A stretch of DNA of 32,878 nucleotides from Listeria fleischmannii subsp. fleischmannii LU2006-1 (GTDB lineage Bacteria > Bacillota > Bacilli > Lactobacillales > Listeriaceae). The position numbers and the translations under genes are program-made. Under the pieces are notes generated by a model, which saw only the letters and a list, made by a program, of their open reading frames with translations, searched no databases and was not told the DNA's origin. This document shows positions 26,873-32,878 of this stretch, piece by piece; within the stretch, counting starts at the first letter, position 1, and the number at the start of each line of letters is the position of its first letter. Where the stretch lies: contig NZ_ALWW01000033.1 of the NCBI RefSeq assembly GCF_000344175.1, forward strand, positions 1 through 32,878. Direction: 5' to 3'.

Positions 26873-27005
26873 CTCACCAAAATCAGACTGCTGATAAATG
26901 GTGAGATTCTAGGCAGTGCCTCTGTACCGGAGCGGAGTGTACTTGAGTACATGAGCACCGGAACGGAGGCACTAACAACGAAGATTGCCGTTTGTCAGCA
27001 GTCTG
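26873..27005. repeat. Structured palindromic intergenic element
   Basis: No gene; nested inverted repeats. (1) CTCACC / GGTGAG (26873-26878, 26900-26905) encloses ATCAG / CTGAT. (2) A 16-bp stem, 26915-26930 (AGTGCCTCTGTACCGG) with 26958-26973 (CCGGAACGGAGGCACT), has one wobble and one mismatch, with GTAC-TTGA-GTAC at its tip. (3) CAGACTGCTGA (26884-26894), in the loop of stem 1, is exactly complementary to TCAGCAGTCTG (26995-27005), so stem 1 and this long-range pairing exclude each other. The element is flanked by two copies of the same 23-bp terminator hairpin. It resembles palindromic repeats I recall between Listeria genes, but no copy count can be made here. Confidence 0.7.
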
Positions 27006-27029
27006 AAAGCGCGATTTTCGCGCTTTTTT
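27006..27029. terminator. Second copy of the terminator hairpin
   Basis: Stem AAAGCGCGA (27006-27014) / TCGCGCTTT (27018-27026), loop TTT, T-run 27024-27029. It is identical over 23 bases to the fhs terminator and lies 26 bases before the next promoter. Confidence 0.8.
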
Positions 27030-27054
27030 ATGTGCTCTCAAGCGAGAAAAAAAG

Positions 27055-27084
27055 TTAACCCTTTCTTCATGAGTATGCTAAAAT
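27055..27084 (+). promoter_or_regulatory. Promoter of the ABC-F gene
   Basis: TTAACC (27055-27060), 18-base spacer and extended -10 TGCTAAAAT (27076-27084). Start near 27091. Confidence 0.55.
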
Positions 27085-27117
27085 GAAAGATACAAAGTGA
27101 AATAGGATGGGGAAGTT

Positions 27118-28992
27118 ATGAAACAACTAAAAGTGATAGATATGACAAAAACGTTTGGTGAAAAAACGCTCTTTGATCATGTTGATGTAACAATATCAGA
27201 GGGGGAACGTATTGGTCTGATTGGCGTAAATGGTACGGGTAAGTCCACCTTTTTAGACTGTATTGCTGGGATTTCAAGCGGAGATACAGGTGAAATCTTG
27301 AAACCGAGTGACTATACAATAGGATTTTTAAGGCAAAACCCTCCTTTAGACGAAAAAGTAACGGTTTTAGAGGCTGTTTTTGCTGGTGAAACGCGAAATT
27401 TACGAGCAGTCCGCGAATATGAGCGGGTCTTGCTTGCGATGGAAGAGGAGCAAACAGAGGCGATACACGAGCACTTCACGCGGGCACAAGCGGAAATGGA
27501 TGCAACGAATGCGTGGGATTTAAATACGGAAGCGAAGACGATTCTGGACCGTCTTGGCGTTAAAAATTTAAAGGCGAAAATTAGTGAGCTCTCAGGCGGC
27601 GAGAGAAAACGGGCGGCGCTTGCCCAGGTATTAATTGAAACGCCTGACTTGCTCATTTTAGATGAACCAACCAACCATCTTGATTTTACAACAATCAAAT
27701 GGCTAGAAGATTATTTAACCCGTTTTAAAGGAGCCGTGCTTGTTGTAACGCATGACCGCTACTTTTTAGACCGGATTACGAATCATATTATTGAGCTCGA
27801 TTACGGAAAACTCTATCGTTATGTGGGAAATTATGAAAGCTTTATGGAATCAAAAGCCATTCGCTTAGAGAATGAAGTCCGCGAATCCGAGAAAAATCGA
27901 AATTTATATCGAAAAGAATTAGCCTGGATGCGCCGCGGGGCCAAAGCGCGCTCCACGAAACAAAAAGCGCGCAAGGATCGTTTTGTGGATTTAGAAGATA
28001 AAGTGAAAACAAAAACGAATGACGCGAAACTCGAACTTGATTTTAAAACAAGTCGTCTAGGGAATGATGTTTTTTTACTCGAACATGTTTCGAAACGATT
28101 TAGCGAAAAAGTGATTCTAGATGATTTTAATTTACTGATTAAACCAGGCGAAAGGCTTGGTATCACAGGGAAAAACGGAACAGGAAAGTCCACCCTTTTA
28201 AACATGCTGACAGGTCAAATTACGCCAGATACAGGAGAAATCACGACTGGGCAGACGGTAAACATCGGTTACTATACGCAGCAGAACACTGAACTTGACC
28301 CAGATAAACGGATGATTACCTACTTGCAAGAAATCGGGAACGAAGTGAAGACGACGCAAAATGAAACCATCAGTGTGAGTGCCATGCTCGAACGTTTTTT
28401 ATTCCCAAAAGAAGCACACGGAAAATTGATTGGAAGCCTTTCTGGTGGGGAAAAACGGCGCCTATTCTTGCTTAAGGTTCTGATGAGCGCGCCAAACGTT
28501 TTATTACTCGATGAACCAACGAATGATTTAGACACCGAAACCTTAACCGTTCTAGAAGATTATTTAGAAACGTTTAATGGAACGGTTATTACAGTGAGTC
28601 ATGACCGCTACTTTCTTGATAAAATAGCGAGTAAATTGCTAGTTTTTAAAGGACAAGGAATTACCGAGGAATATTACGGGATGTATAGCGAGTATTTAGA
28701 ACAGGCGTCAGATGAAACGCCAAAGAAAGTGGTACCAAGTAAGCCCAAAGAAGAGCCCGAGGTTAAAAAAGAAAAAGTGAAATTTTCCTATATGGAAAAA
28801 AAGGAATGGGCAGGAATTGAGGCAGCTATTGCTGAAAAGGAAGCGCAAATTGTGACACTAAATGAAGAACTTCAAGAAACAGGTGCAGATTTTACAAAAG
28901 CGGGTGATTTGAGCGCGCAAATTGAAACGGCAGAGGCCGATTTATTACATTTATATGAGCGTTATGAATATTTATCGCAATTTGCGAATTAG
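27118..28992 (+). CDS. ABC-F ATPase (Uup/YfmR subfamily)
   Basis: A soluble 624-residue protein with two ABC domains and no membrane part, so a ribosome-acting ABC-F factor rather than a transporter. Domain 1 has Walker A G36-V-N-G-T-G-K42-S, signature L-S-G-G-E and catalytic E183 in L-D-E-P-T-N-H-L-D. Domain 2 has Walker A G351-K-N-G-T-G-K357-S and E466 in L-D-E-P-T-N-D-L-D. The linker between them (R-K-E-L-A-W-M-R-R-G-A-K-A-R-S-T-K-Q-K-A-R) is the ribosome-binding P-site tRNA-interaction motif type. A charged C-terminal coiled coil (about 545-624) marks the Uup/YfmR group, which resolves stalled ribosomes in B. subtilis. Resistance-type ABC-F function is less likely given this C-terminus. 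The next gene, thyA, starts 12 bases after its stop. Confidence 0.92.
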   Translation: MKQLKVIDMTKTFGEKTLFDHVDVTISEGERIGLIGVNGTGKSTFLDCIAGISSGDTGEILKPSDYTIGFLRQNPPLDEKVTVLEAVFAGETRNLRAVREYERVLLAMEEEQTEAIHEHFTRAQAEMDATNAWDLNTEAKTILDRLGVKNLKAKISELSGGERKRAALAQVLIETPDLLILDEPTNHLDFTTIKWLEDYLTRFKGAVLVVTHDRYFLDRITNHIIELDYGKLYRYVGNYESFMESKAIRLENEVRESEKNRNLYRKELAWMRRGAKARSTKQKARKDRFVDLEDKVKTKTNDAKLELDFKTSRLGNDVFLLEHVSKRFSEKVILDDFNLLIKPGERLGITGKNGTGKSTLLNMLTGQITPDTGEITTGQTVNIGYYTQQNTELDPDKRMITYLQEIGNEVKTTQNETISVSAMLERFLFPKEAHGKLIGSLSGGEKRRLFLLKVLMSAPNVLLLDEPTNDLDTETLTVLEDYLETFNGTVITVSHDRYFLDKIASKLLVFKGQGITEEYYGMYSEYLEQASDETPKKVVPSKPKEEPEVKKEKVKFSYMEKKEWAGIEAAIAEKEAQIVTLNEELQETGADFTKAGDLSAQIETAEADLLHLYERYEYLSQFAN

Positions 28993-29004
28993 GAGTTGGG
29001 ACGA

Positions 29005-29949
29005 TTGAAACAATATTTAGATTTAGAAAAATATGTGTTAGAACATGGTACACAAAAAGGCGATCGAACAGGTACAGGTACAATTAGTACTTTTGGTTAT
29101 CAAATGCGATTTAATTTGCAAGAAGGATTTCCCCTTTTAACAACCAAACGTGTCCCATTTCGTTTAGTGGTGAGTGAACTTTTATGGTTTTTACACGGGG
29201 ATACGAACATTCGTTATCTCTTGCAACATAATAATAACATTTGGAATGAATGGGCATTTGAACGCTACGTTAAAAGTGCGGACTATAATGGCCCAGATAT
29301 GACGGATTTTGGTTTGCGTGCAAATGCTGATCCTGAATTTAATGAAGTGTATCAGGCGGAGATGGAAAAATTTAAAGCGCAGATTTTAGCGGATGAAAAA
29401 TTTGCTAGTCAGTACGGCGAACTTGGCAACATCTACGGAAAACAATGGCGTGAGTGGAAAACTTCAAACGGGGAAACGATTGATCAACTGCAAGATGTAA
29501 TAGAGATGATTAAGACAAACCCTAATTCAAGACGCCTCATTGTATCGGCTTGGAATCCGGAAGATGTTCCTAACATGGCTTTGCCGCCATGTCATACGCT
29601 GTTCCAATTTTTTGTGGCTGACGGAGCATTATCCTGTCAACTTTATCAAAGAAGTGCGGATATCTTTTTAGGTGTGCCGTTTAATATTGCGAGCTATGCG
29701 CTTCTTACGCATCTTATCGCGCGCGAGACGGGTCTTAAGGTCGGGGAGTTTGTCCATACGATGGGGGACGCGCATCTTTATAACAACCATTTGGAGCAAG
29801 TGAAAGAGCAGTTGCAAAGAGAGCCGCGCCCACTTCCAAAACTTGTACTGTCGGATAAGCCGGCGACCATTTTTGATTTTGATGTAGCGGACATCTCTCT
29901 TGTGGGATATGACCCGCATAAAATGATTAAAGCACCGATTTCTGTTTAA
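29005..29949 (+). CDS. thyA: Thymidylate synthase (ThyA)
   Basis: Makes dTMP from dUMP using methylene-tetrahydrofolate, which becomes dihydrofolate. It is 314 residues, the longer ThyA type with the insert before the catalytic part ([10 protein letters not shown]). Key motifs are [17 protein letters not shown], the dUMP-binding [10 protein letters not shown] and the catalytic P194-P-C196-H, then Q-R-S-x-D-x-F-L-G-x-P-F-N. TTG 29005 is the start, since AGGAG lies 9 bases upstream and homologues begin [12 protein letters not shown]. dfrA, which recycles the dihydrofolate produced, starts 13 bases after the stop. Confidence 0.97.
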   Translation: MKQYLDLEKYVLEHGTQKGDRTGTGTISTFGYQMRFNLQEGFPLLTTKRVPFRLVVSELLWFLHGDTNIRYLLQHNNNIWNEWAFERYVKSADYNGPDMTDFGLRANADPEFNEVYQAEMEKFKAQILADEKFASQYGELGNIYGKQWREWKTSNGETIDQLQDVIEMIKTNPNSRRLIVSAWNPEDVPNMALPPCHTLFQFFVADGALSCQLYQRSADIFLGVPFNIASYALLTHLIARETGLKVGEFVHTMGDAHLYNNHLEQVKEQLQREPRPLPKLVLSDKPATIFDFDVADISLVGYDPHKMIKAPISV

Positions 29950-29962
29950 AAGGAGGATTCCT

Positions 29963-30451
29963 GTGATTTCATTTATTTGGGCTCAAGATAAAGAAGGTAA
30001 TATTGGTAAAAATAATAGTATGCCGTGGCACTTACCAGAAGATTTAAAGTTTTTTAAAGAACAAACAAGTGGCCATACGGTTGTTATGGGACGAAAAACG
30101 TATGAATCCCTAGGAAAAGCACTTCCAAATCGGCGAAATCTCGTTTTATCACGCGATACTACTCTTTCGTTGCCGGATGCGGAAGTTGTGCATGATAAAG
30201 ACGAGATTATCCAAATGGCCAAAAAGGAATCGTTATTTATTTGCGGCGGCGCGGAAATTTACCGCTTGTTTTTAGATGTGGTGGATCGTCTGATTGTCAC
30301 TAAAATCGAGGCAACGTTTGATGCGGATACGGCTTTTCCAGACGTCGATTGGTCAAAATTTGAATTAGTCAGCGAAACAACAGGTATGCGCGATTTGAAA
30401 ACGGATATTTCATTCGGCTTCTACACTTACGTGAGAAAGCGCGTCGTATGA
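29963..30451 (+). CDS. dfrA: Dihydrofolate reductase
   Basis: Reduces dihydrofolate to tetrahydrofolate with NADPH; the trimethoprim target. It is 162 residues. It starts I-S-F-I-W-A-Q-D with the Met20-type loop G-N-I-G-K-N-N-S-M-P-W-H-L-P, the catalytic acid D27 in L-P-E-D-L, F-F-K, V-M-G-R-K-T-Y-E-S-L and the NADPH glycine pair C-G-G-A-E-I-Y. The start is GTG with AAAGGAGGA 6 bases upstream. Its stop overlaps the start of the next gene (ATGA). The chromosomal housekeeping enzyme is indicated by its position with thyA. Confidence 0.96.
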   Translation: MISFIWAQDKEGNIGKNNSMPWHLPEDLKFFKEQTSGHTVVMGRKTYESLGKALPNRRNLVLSRDTTLSLPDAEVVHDKDEIIQMAKKESLFICGGAEIYRLFLDVVDRLIVTKIEATFDADTAFPDVDWSKFELVSETTGMRDLKTDISFGFYTYVRKRVV

Positions 30452-31317
30452 AATCGAAATTAGAGCAGCGTGCTTCATTCATTGAACGCGCAACAAGCGC
30501 ATTTTGCTGTCCAATTTGTGAGCAGGACTGTGATTTCGAACCACCACTAACATTAAAGTGTCGAAATGGGCACGCGTTTGATGTGGCGAAACCAGGCTAT
30601 TTATTTTTACTTGCTCACGGGACGAAAACGAAGTACGATAAGGCGCTTTTTGAGGCGCGCAAACGACTGATTGAAACAGGTTTCTTTGATCAAATGACTG
30701 CGCGAATCATTTCTTTTATCCAAGAAATCGACCGAGAGGAACTTCAAATTGTGGATGCGGGTTCAGGCGAAGGCAGTCACTTGGCGCACATCGCTCAAAT
30801 GATTCCAAAAGACGTATTAGCATTTGGATTTGATATTGCAAAAGAAGGCGTGAAGCAAGCGGCAAGAGATTATGCCGACATTATTTTTGCGGTGGCCGAC
30901 TTAGCCAATATGCCTTTAAAAAAATCAGAAACAGATGTTATTATCAATATTTTATCTCCTGCGAGTTACGAAGAATTTGCGCGGATTTTAAAGGATGATG
31001 GGCGAGTTATTAAAGTCATTCCGGAGACCAATTATTTAAAAGAACTTCGAACTTTTTTCTATGATGATGAAAATACTTATTCTAGCACGCGAGTTCAAGA
31101 ACGCTTTAAGGAATCTTTTTCTGTCGTTCATGAAGAGCGGGTGACTTATAAGCGCAAACTTGACCGCTCGGAGCTAGCCGATTTAATGGCCATGACACCA
31201 CTTGGTTGGCACATTACGGAGGAGAAGAAGGCGCTTCTCCTTTCTTTCGGAACGCAGACAATTACAGTTGATTACAAGATCATCGTAGGGGCCAAACATA
31301 AATTGGACTTAAAGTAG
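30448..31317 (+). CDS. rlmA: 23S rRNA (guanine-N1) methyltransferase, RlmA family
   Basis: A 289-residue SAM-dependent enzyme. The N-terminal zinc finger C21-x2-C24-x13-C38-x3-H42 has the ligand order of E. coli RlmA. The Rossmann domain has V102-D-A-G-S-G-E-G as SAM loop and I-I-N-I-L-S-P-A as motif IV. Gram-negative RlmA(I) methylates G745, while Gram-positive RlmA(II) methylates G748 in hairpin 35 of 23S rRNA; the site here is inferred from taxonomy. ATG overlaps the dfrA stop by 4 bases, so translation is probably coupled, with only a weak ribosome site. It is the last gene of the ABC-F-thyA-dfrA-rlmA run. Confidence 0.88.
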   Translation: MKSKLEQRASFIERATSAFCCPICEQDCDFEPPLTLKCRNGHAFDVAKPGYLFLLAHGTKTKYDKALFEARKRLIETGFFDQMTARIISFIQEIDREELQIVDAGSGEGSHLAHIAQMIPKDVLAFGFDIAKEGVKQAARDYADIIFAVADLANMPLKKSETDVIINILSPASYEEFARILKDDGRVIKVIPETNYLKELRTFFYDDENTYSSTRVQERFKESFSVVHEERVTYKRKLDRSELADLMAMTPLGWHITEEKKALLLSFGTQTITVDYKIIVGAKHKLDLK

Positions 31318-31326
31318 GACTTTCCA

Positions 31327-31337
31327 TGTTATATAAT
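31327..31337 (+). promoter_or_regulatory. Candidate promoter of the phosphohexomutase gene
   Basis: TGTTATATAAT contains both an extended-10 form (TGT-TATATA) and a perfect TATAAT at 31332-31337. The -35 region is weak (TTAAAG, 17 bases upstream of the latter). Confidence 0.35.
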
Positions 31338-31360
31338 AAAAAGAAAACAGGAGGTTACTT

Positions 31361-32878
31361 ATGAGTGAACTTTTAGCGCTTCAAAATGGATCAGATATTC
31401 GCGGAATTGCTATTCAAACGGACGAGCATGACATCACATTAACAGACGACGCGATTCAAAAAATAGCACAGGGCACTACGCTTTTTTTAAAACAAAAGAA
31501 AAAGTTGTCTGGGCGAATTAAAGTGGTAATCGGTCATGACAGCCGCTTGTCGGCAGAACGAATCAAATTAGCGTTAACGGAAGTACTTTCTTCAAATGGA
31601 ATTGAGGTGCTTGATGCCCATCTTGCGACCACGCCCGCGATGTTTATGGCGACTCAGTATGAGGAAATTAACGCAGATTGCGGGATTATGATAACAGCAA
31701 GCCACTTACCTTATTTTTATAACGGAATCAAGATTTTTACCCAGTCCGGCGGCGCAGAAAAAGAAGATATTCGTTACATATTAGAACATGCCACTGAAAA
31801 AACGGAAAATACACAAGCTGCTACGGTCAAAAATATAGATTTAATGAGTCTTTATGCGGATGATTTAGTGAGGAAGATTCGGGAAAAAGTTGGCACTTCC
31901 GAAACACCACTTGCAGGTAGTAAAATTGTGGTAGATGCAGGCAACGGGGCAGGTGGATTTTTTGCAAAAAGCGTTTTAGCTCCCCTTGGTGCAGATGTTT
32001 CGGCCAGCCAGTTTTTAGAGCCAGATGGCCATTTTCCAAATCACATTCCAAATCCCGACAACGATGAAGCGATGGCGAGCTTACAAAAAGCTGTTTTAGA
32101 GAGCAAGGCTGATTTGGGTGTCATTTTTGATACAGACGTGGATCGAGCGGCAATCATGGATCAAAACGGAGAAAGTCTCAATCGAAACGCTCTTATCGCC
32201 GTTATTTCTGCCATTCTATTAAAAGAGCATCCAGAAACGACCATTGTCACAGATTCTACGACTTCCGATCATTTACGCCATTTTATCGAGTCGCTTTCTG
32301 GGAAGCAACATCGTTTTAAACGTGGCTACCGTAATGTGATTGGGGAAGCGATTCGACTAAATGAAGTGGGGATACCTTCTGAAATTGCCATTGAAGTAAG
32401 TGGACACGCGGCTTTAAAAGAAAATTACTTTTTAGATGATGGGGCCTATTTAGTTGCACGGATTTTGATGGAATACGCCAAGTTAAAAGCAGATGGCGAG
32501 GACTTAATGAGCTTGATTGCTAGTTTAAAACAACCCGCTGAAAGCATGGAAATGCGTCTTCAAATTTTGGACGATGATTTTAAACCATACGGGCAAAAGG
32601 TGTTAAGTGATTTTGAAGCATTTGTAAAACAAATGCCTGATTTTGAGCTCGAGCCTAATAATTATGAAGGCATTCGTGTACAAACAAGTGGGAAATACGG
32701 CTCTGGCTGGTTTTTACTTCGGATGAGCTTGCATGAACCGGTTATGCCGCTTAATATTGAAAGTGATACGAAAGGCGGCATTGACCTGATTTTAACGGAT
32801 TTAAGACCGTTTTTCGAAGGGTATAAGGCCACCTTAAAAATTTTAAATGAGGAAAAATACTTTGTAAAGTTTGAATTT
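31361..32878 (+). CDS. Alpha-D-phosphohexomutase (phosphoglucomutase/phosphomannomutase family), cut by window end
   Basis: At least 506 codons are open with no stop before the edge. The four-domain phosphohexomutase layout is clear. D-I-R-G-I-A lies near the N-terminus and the phosphoserine loop is T112-A-S114-H-L-P. Magnesium is bound by D257-T-D259-V-D261-R, followed by K-R-G-Y-R-N-V and the sugar loop E345-V-S-G-H. Two motifs differ from the usual form: the serine loop is S-H-L-P rather than S-H-N-P, and the phosphate loop near the end reads Q-T-S-G-K-Y-G-S-G-W instead of R-x-S-G-T-E-P. A sugar other than glucose or mannose, or a divergent subgroup, is possible. ATG 31361 has CAGGAGGT upstream. 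L. monocytogenes has a phosphoglucomutase-like gene at this position next to rlmA. Corrected or full length cannot be given. Confidence 0.85.
   Translation, partial: MSELLALQNGSDIRGIAIQTDEHDITLTDDAIQKIAQGTTLFLKQKKKLSGRIKVVIGHDSRLSAERIKLALTEVLSSNGIEVLDAHLATTPAMFMATQYEEINADCGIMITASHLPYFYNGIKIFTQSGGAEKEDIRYILEHATEKTENTQAATVKNIDLMSLYADDLVRKIREKVGTSETPLAGSKIVVDAGNGAGGFFAKSVLAPLGADVSASQFLEPDGHFPNHIPNPDNDEAMASLQKAVLESKADLGVIFDTDVDRAAIMDQNGESLNRNALIAVISAILLKEHPETTIVTDSTTSDHLRHFIESLSGKQHRFKRGYRNVIGEAIRLNEVGIPSEIAIEVSGHAALKENYFLDDGAYLVARILMEYAKLKADGEDLMSLIASLKQPAESMEMRLQILDDDFKPYGQKVLSDFEAFVKQMPDFELEPNNYEGIRVQTSGKYGSGWFLLRMSLHEPVMPLNIESDTKGGIDLILTDLRPFFEGYKATLKILNEEKYFVKFEF

Overview
The window reads as a chromosomal housekeeping segment of a Firmicute of the Listeriaceae, most likely a Listeria species outside the L. 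monocytogenes group. The gene order (birA, thioredoxin-like, panBCD, dinG, ypmB, aspB, asnS, dnaD, nth, ypoC | pbpA-recU | yppE-ypsA-gpsB, rnpB, rlmL-like, M32 carboxypeptidase, xpt-pbuX, rpsN, exonuclease, RNase HI-like, cspD, mntR, fhs, ABC-F, thyA, dfrA, rlmA, phosphohexomutase) is, from memory, close to the lmo1904-lmo1871 block of L. monocytogenes, and much of it also follows Bacillus subtilis. Species cannot be fixed from this window. I saw no prophage, insertion sequence, CRISPR array or tRNA.

Layout. Bases 1-374 hold the end of birA. Bases 522-989 encode a thioredoxin-fold lipoprotein. Bases 1196-6099 are the pantothenate operon panB-panC-panD followed by the exonuclease/helicase-like DinG. 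Bases 6103-9244 hold ypmB-aspB-asnS, with a good promoter in front and a terminator behind. Bases 9292-11185 hold dnaD-nth-ypoC, which converges on the minus-strand recU-pbpA pair across a hairpin-rich gap. From 14833 the plus strand carries yppE-ypsA, gpsB, rnpB, an RlmL-type methyltransferase and a carboxypeptidase. A guanine riboswitch then controls xpt-pbuX. Next come a zinc-independent ribosomal protein S14 with a Zur-like operator, a FEN-type exonuclease with a DUF1801 gene, minus-strand RNase HI-like and cold-shock genes, and the manganese regulator mntR. The segment ends with fhs, a structured palindromic element, an ABC-F protein, the thyA-dfrA-rlmA folate/methyltransferase cluster and a phosphohexomutase cut by the window edge.

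Functional themes. The one-carbon and nucleotide genes (fhs, thyA, dfrA, xpt, pbuX) and the coenzyme A precursor genes (panBCD) lie near cell-wall genes (pbpA, gpsB, ypmB). GpsB keeps the residues known to bind the PBP A1 tail. The matching tail motif of PBP A1 is present in the DNA but out of frame as written.

Most important caution. Six single-base frameshifts (birA, panC, aspB, pbuX and two in pbpA) interrupt conserved, mostly essential genes. Every one is a +1 change that disappears if one base is removed from a short same-base run. I judge these to be sequencing or assembly errors rather than gene decay, and I give the corrected reading for each. I did not find a convincing undescribed multi-gene system. 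The best leads are regulatory or structural: the palindromic element at 26806-27029, the Fur-like box at 14851-14869 and the Zur-like palindrome at 21801-21827.
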